Shown in pieces: positions 60,686 to 64,000 of a stretch of DNA of 64,000 bases; within the stretch, counting starts at the first letter, position 1; each line of letters opens with the position of its first letter. Source of the DNA: Paenirhodobacter populi (GTDB lineage: Bacteria > Pseudomonadota > Alphaproteobacteria > Rhodobacterales > Rhodobacteraceae); assembly GCF_004022215.1 (NCBI RefSeq), contig NZ_SAUZ01000022.1, positions 1 to 64,000 of the forward strand. The letters are read 5' to 3'. Position numbers and translations under genes: made by a program. The notes beneath the pieces were generated by a model. That model did no database searches. It had not been told where the DNA came from and was given only the letters and a program-made list of their open reading frames with translations.

Positions 60686-63537
60686 AAACCATTTCCCTGA
60701 GCGGCATTGCCGGCACCGCCGGCGTCAGTGTCCTGTCGCAGGGCCAGAGCGCCTCGGTCACGGGGCAACTCGCGCCCGCGGGCATGCCGGAACCCGCCTC
60801 GGCCTATGTGATGGGCGACAGCCGGGACCGGATCTGCACGCCGGTCTCGGCGACGATCGCCGGCGGCTGGAACGGATCGGGCTTCGGGGCCGGATTCGCC
60901 CCGGGCGTCCTGTCCAACTTCTCCACGATCAGCGGCGTGGAAGGGAACAGGGTCATCGTATCCGGCCTGGACTATTACACCTCCTACGCGCCGGAGATGT
61001 ACGACGGCGCCGAGGTCGAGTTCCGCCGCGTCAGCAACGGGCAGATGATCCATGTCGGGACCGCCGGAATGACAGAGGTGAAATTCCCGCTGCGCGCCCT
61101 CCTGCCCTCGAATACGGGGCAGGCGATCTCGGGCACGACCTTCCGCCATCAGCTGGACAGCTGGAACCGGCGCGGTGTGTCCTACTGGTATGCCGTCTCG
61201 GCCGTGGCCTCCGATGGCGCGATGGGGGCGCGGTCGGCCTGGGTCTCGCATCTCGCACAGGGGACGGACAGCGGGCTGGAGGTTCCCGCCCCCGTCACGG
61301 TCACCGTTCCGGCGCGCTCGGCGAACGGCACGCTCGCCGCACCGGCGAATCTGGTGCTGACGGCGGCCGGAGGGGTGACCGTCGATCTGTCCTGGTCGGC
61401 CGTTGCCGGGGCTGTGGGCTATGTGGTCTGGCTGGCCTACAGCGATCCCGCGACCTGGCCGGAGACGGTGGGCGAATTCCGCCTGCAGGATCTGCAGGGC
61501 GACATGCCGCAGCCGGGCGACATGGTCATCTGGCGCAAGGAGGTGACCACGCTGACCCCCGACATGCTCTGCGCGCGTGTCCGCAGCGCGAGCGGCTCCT
61601 ATCTGGGTCTCTGCCCCGCCTTCATCGAAAGCGCGATGGACAGCGCCACCCCGGCCGCGGGCTGGGAAATCCGCAGCTGGGACGCGGCGGAAAAACCCTC
61701 TGCCGATCTTGGCCGGTATTATCTGCGCCGCACGATCCCGGCGGGACGGCGGATCACCGAGGGGATCTACTGGTCCGGCGGATCGGGGCAGACCTATTAC
61801 CACCACAAGAAACAGGGCGAGGTCCTGGTGGTGGATGTGTGGATCCGCGCCTCGGCCCCCGTCACCATGCGCTTCAATTCGGGCCAGCCGGGCGAGACGA
61901 GCCAGACCTTCGAGGTGGATACCGAATGGCGGCAGTATCACCTGACCTCGGATTACGCGCCGGAACCCACGGGCAAGACCCCTTATCGCTGGGGCATCGG
62001 GGTGACGGCGGGCGAGGCGGAGCTGACGGTCGAATATGCCCAGTTGCGCCCGCATCTGGAGGGGTCCGGCTACGGTGTCCTGCGGTCTTATCTGGCGCAG
62101 GCTCTGGTGCCCGGCCAGAAGGTCCGCGACCATTCCCTGATCAAGACCCGTCCGATGACCTATACCGCGAAGACCATCACCAATCCGGCGGGCGAAGGGT
62201 TCAAGGGCAATACCAGCGGCATGCACATGGATCTGTGCCGCACCAATGGCTGCATCCCGTGGGTGCAACTCGAATGGTCGCTGTTCAAGGAGGACTGGCT
62301 GCTCTGGGCCGGATGGCTGGCCGAAAACCATGCCGATTTCGACAAGATCATGCTGGAGATCGGCAACGAGAACTGGAACACCCTGAAGGCCTTCTGGACG
62401 ATGCCGTCGCTGAAGGATGCCGCCACCGGCGAAACGGTTTCCGCCGGTGCGGTCTACGGGATGATGACGCAGATGGTCTATGAATGGCTGCAGGAAAGCC
62501 CGCACTGGCCGGTGCTTCAGCACAAGATCGAGATGGTCATCGGCGGCCGCCTGATCTCGGCCTATGGCGAGGAGGCCTATGCCCGCTGCCCGGCGGCGAA
62601 ATACGTGACGGTGGCCAATTACAACGGCGGCTGGGACAATACCACGGAGAAGCGGGATGAAACCGGGGCATCGTTCCGCAACATGCTGAGCTTCGCGGGG
62701 GGAGAGGCGAATCTGGTGAAGCGCGAGGCGGCTCTTGAAGGGGTTGCCGCGACGCATGGGGCCACGGTCGGGGTCGACGTCTTCCACGACTTCTACGAAG
62801 CGGGACCGGGCTATCAGCTGAACGGGCTGAATGGCGCCAGTCTCACGGCGGAAGAGACCATCGCGCAGGAATGCGTGATGAAATCCCGGGCCGCGGCGAC
62901 GGCGCAGCTGGATGCGATCTGCACCGCATGGCGGCGCGAATGGCTGTCGAACTGGTTCGTTCTGGGGCGGGGCAACTCTTTCACCTCGCACAGCAACGAT
63001 GGCGTGGAATATCCGACCCATGCGGTCGGCCGGGTGATCGGCGCGTCTTTGGGGGAATTCCGGGCGCATGACATCCACACCCTTGCCATGAGCGCGTCGG
63101 ACGGGCTGGACGATATCGCCATCCATGCCTTCGAATCGCTGACCCATGCGGGAAAGTGGATGTTCGTCGCGCTGAACCGGGCGATCGACCGCAGCGTGCT
63201 CGATCCGCAGGATCCGCTTCACGATGCGGCGGACAGGGGGGTGCGGGCCGTCACCATCCATACCGGCTTCGCCTCGGCCACCGGGTGCCGGGTGTTCCGC
63301 GCCGGGCTCGGCAACATGCGCGAACACAACCGCTATCCCGAGGGCACCCGGCTGACGGCGCAGGGAAGCTACGCCGCCGATCCGCTGTGCGTGAGTTTCG
63401 ATACCGGCTGGCACGAAATCGACCCGCCCGCGGATATCGGGCACCTGACCGTCGACGCGGCTTTCGGTGCCGAAACGGGCGGCCTGCGGGGCGGCAATTT
63501 CATCCTGATCGAGATGACCGGCATGACCCGCGCCTGA
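60682..63537 (+). CDS. Glycoside-hydrolase-like protein, paralogue of 15413-18271
   Basis: A 951-residue protein with the same plan as the exported enzyme at 15.4 kb: fibronectin-like segments (YYTSYAPEMYDGAEVEFRRV; AVGYVVWLAYSDPATWPE), a middle beta domain, then a TIM-barrel-like part. Catalytic candidates match in order and spacing: Glu563 in LEIGNENWN and Glu706 in FYEAGPGYQLNGLNG, 143 residues apart. Unlike its paralogue, it begins MKTISLSGIAGTAGVSVLSQ, which is not a Sec signal peptide. It overlaps the LamG-like gene by ATGA. It may be assembled or exported by another route, or act in the cytoplasm. Clan GH-A membership is a motif-based inference. Confidence 0.68.
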   Translation: MKTISLSGIAGTAGVSVLSQGQSASVTGQLAPAGMPEPASAYVMGDSRDRICTPVSATIAGGWNGSGFGAGFAPGVLSNFSTISGVEGNRVIVSGLDYYTSYAPEMYDGAEVEFRRVSNGQMIHVGTAGMTEVKFPLRALLPSNTGQAISGTTFRHQLDSWNRRGVSYWYAVSAVASDGAMGARSAWVSHLAQGTDSGLEVPAPVTVTVPARSANGTLAAPANLVLTAAGGVTVDLSWSAVAGAVGYVVWLAYSDPATWPETVGEFRLQDLQGDMPQPGDMVIWRKEVTTLTPDMLCARVRSASGSYLGLCPAFIESAMDSATPAAGWEIRSWDAAEKPSADLGRYYLRRTIPAGRRITEGIYWSGGSGQTYYHHKKQGEVLVVDVWIRASAPVTMRFNSGQPGETSQTFEVDTEWRQYHLTSDYAPEPTGKTPYRWGIGVTAGEAELTVEYAQLRPHLEGSGYGVLRSYLAQALVPGQKVRDHSLIKTRPMTYTAKTITNPAGEGFKGNTSGMHMDLCRTNGCIPWVQLEWSLFKEDWLLWAGWLAENHADFDKIMLEIGNENWNTLKAFWTMPSLKDAATGETVSAGAVYGMMTQMVYEWLQESPHWPVLQHKIEMVIGGRLISAYGEEAYARCPAAKYVTVANYNGGWDNTTEKRDETGASFRNMLSFAGGEANLVKREAALEGVAATHGATVGVDVFHDFYEAGPGYQLNGLNGASLTAEETIAQECVMKSRAAATAQLDAICTAWRREWLSNWFVLGRGNSFTSHSNDGVEYPTHAVGRVIGASLGEFRAHDIHTLAMSASDGLDDIAIHAFESLTHAGKWMFVALNRAIDRSVLDPQDPLHDAADRGVRAVTIHTGFASATGCRVFRAGLGNMREHNRYPEGTRLTAQGSYAADPLCVSFDTGWHEIDPPADIGHLTVDAAFGAETGGLRGGNFILIEMTGMTRA

Positions 63538-63565
63538 AATCCGCCCTCCGGGCAGATCTGAAAAG

Positions 63566-63598
63566 CGAAAGAGGCGGGCGCGATGCCCGCCTCTTTCG
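63566..63598. terminator. Bidirectional terminator between convergent genes
   Basis: CGAAAGAGGCGGGC (63566-63579) pairs perfectly with GCCCGCCTCTTTCG (63585-63598): a 14-bp stem with a 5-nt loop, between the glycosidase-like gene and the convergent glycosyltransferase. The stem is A/T-rich at its base in both directions. Confidence 0.85.
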
Positions 63599-63638
63599 GC
63601 ATTTGCCGCAGGCCGGATGCCTGCCGGTGCGGAGCGCC

Positions 63639-64000
63639 CTAGCCCAAGGCGGACCGGATGTCGTCCTCGATCTGCTGTTCCGCCGACCGGCGCGAGAACT
63701 GCGCCTGTTGGAGGGCGCGCAGCCTGTCCGTCGCCGCATGCAACGCCGCATCGTCCCTGAGATAGAGATCGCACAGATCGATGAACCCCGCCGGATCGTC
63801 GGCCTTGGGCAGGGCCTCGAAGAGCGCATCCCCGAAGCCCCGCGCCGAATGGACGGACACGACCGGAAGCCGGCGGTAGGCGCAGGTCTCGATCACCTTG
63901 ATCTTGGAACCGCCGCCATCGAAGACCGGCGAGATCGCGAACCGGGCACGGGCATATTCCGGCGCCAGTTCGTCCACCGTCCCGACATAATCGACATTCG
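63639..64000 (-). CDS. Glycosyltransferase, C-terminal part (5' end outside window)
   Basis: The last 120 residues of a GT4-like glycosyltransferase whose start lies beyond base 64000. The frame enters as NVDYVGTVDELAPEYARARF, then AISPVFDGGGSKIKVIETCA (the conserved P-x(3)-G-G-G-S-K-x-K-x(2)-E donor-binding motif), VVSVHSARGFGDALFEALP, and a helical end. The P-V-F-D-G-G-G-S-K pattern is common in GT1/GT4 enzymes of EPS loci. It is convergent with the glycosidase-like operon. Confidence 0.82.
   Translation of the reverse strand, partial: NVDYVGTVDELAPEYARARFAISPVFDGGGSKIKVIETCAYRRLPVVSVHSARGFGDALFEALPKADDPAGFIDLCDLYLRDDAALHAATDRLRALQQAQFSRRSAEQQIEDDIRSALG

Noticed and set aside
60520-63774. 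1084-codon open frame on the minus strand opposite the second glycosidase-like gene
   Set aside because: Antisense shadow for the same reasons; the plus-strand frame is coupled to its neighbour and has conserved motifs.
1-64000. CRISPR arrays, tRNA or rRNA genes
   Set aside because: No regularly spaced repeats of CRISPR type and no cloverleaf-like or rRNA-like stretch was recognised; visual reading only.

Overview
The window is high-GC DNA from an alphaproteobacterium, most likely a member of the Rhodobacteraceae (roseobacter/Paracoccus/Rhodovulum relatives). It appears to be part of an extrachromosomal replicon (plasmid or chromid), not a chromosome. A complete replication and partition module sits inside it at about 10.2-14.0 kb: a RepA-type (RPA family) replication initiator, an AT-rich intergenic region with three 22-bp iterons, and a divergent parA-parB pair. 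Almost everything else makes, modifies or exports an exopolysaccharide (EPS), or sorts proteins to the cell surface. From established knowledge, RepA-type replicons of roseobacters that carry a rhamnose operon are known as biofilm plasmids, and this window fits that picture.

Layout. 0-5 kb (minus): EPS co-polymerase module (partial tyrosine autokinase, Wzz/GumC-type chain-length protein, ExeA-like ATPase) and an OafA-like acyltransferase/SGNH protein. 5.4-8.4 kb (plus): three linked genes without signal peptides, one with a SASA-type carbohydrate esterase domain. 8.7-10.1 kb: Wzx-like flippase. 10.2-14.0 kb: repA, origin, parA, parB. 14.0-19.8 kb: polysaccharide pyruvyl transferase, a large exported glycosidase-like protein, and a Wzy/O-antigen-ligase-like polymerase. 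20-27 kb (plus): an exosortase-associated operon of TPR protein, Wza-like export protein, outer-membrane barrel, rhomboid protease and an exosortase fused to EpsI (XrtD type). 27-36 kb: two glycosyltransferases, two acyltransferase-3 proteins, an FrhB-family iron-sulfur protein, and an MBOAT/SGNH O-acyltransferase pair. 36.2 kb: a LuxR-type regulator. 37.7-46.5 kb: five proteins ending in VPLPA-CTERM-like sorting signals (one is a glycerophosphodiester phosphodiesterase), a Doc toxin with a frameshifted antitoxin, an IS66 scar, a WGR protein and ugd. 46.8-59 kb: manC, an unusual adenylation-carrier-membrane acyltransferase fusion, rmlCBDA, a UDP-glucuronate 4-epimerase, two glycosyltransferases and an acyltransferase. 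59.5-63.5 kb: a two-gene operon encoding a LamG-like protein and a second glycosidase-like protein related to the one at 15.4 kb. The window ends inside another glycosyltransferase.

How the parts work together (inference). The precursors encoded are dTDP-L-rhamnose (RmlA-D), GDP-mannose (ManC), UDP-glucuronate (Ugd) and UDP-galacturonate (epimerase). At least five glycosyltransferases, a flippase, a polymerase, a co-polymerase/kinase and an export protein make up a Wzx/Wzy-type pathway. The polymer would be acidic and heavily decorated: one pyruvyl transferase and six separate acyl-transfer systems are encoded. Glycosidase-like and esterase-like proteins could trim it. The exosortase and its five substrates form a self-contained surface-protein system carried on the same replicon. 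No initiating polyprenyl-phosphate sugar transferase of the WbaP/WcaJ type was seen, so that step may lie outside the window.

The least ordinary item is the 868-residue adenylation-carrier-acyltransferase fusion at 48.3-50.9 kb, which resembles a one-protein counterpart of the DltA/DltC/DltB logic. Functions were assigned by reading motifs and recalling families; no database search was run.
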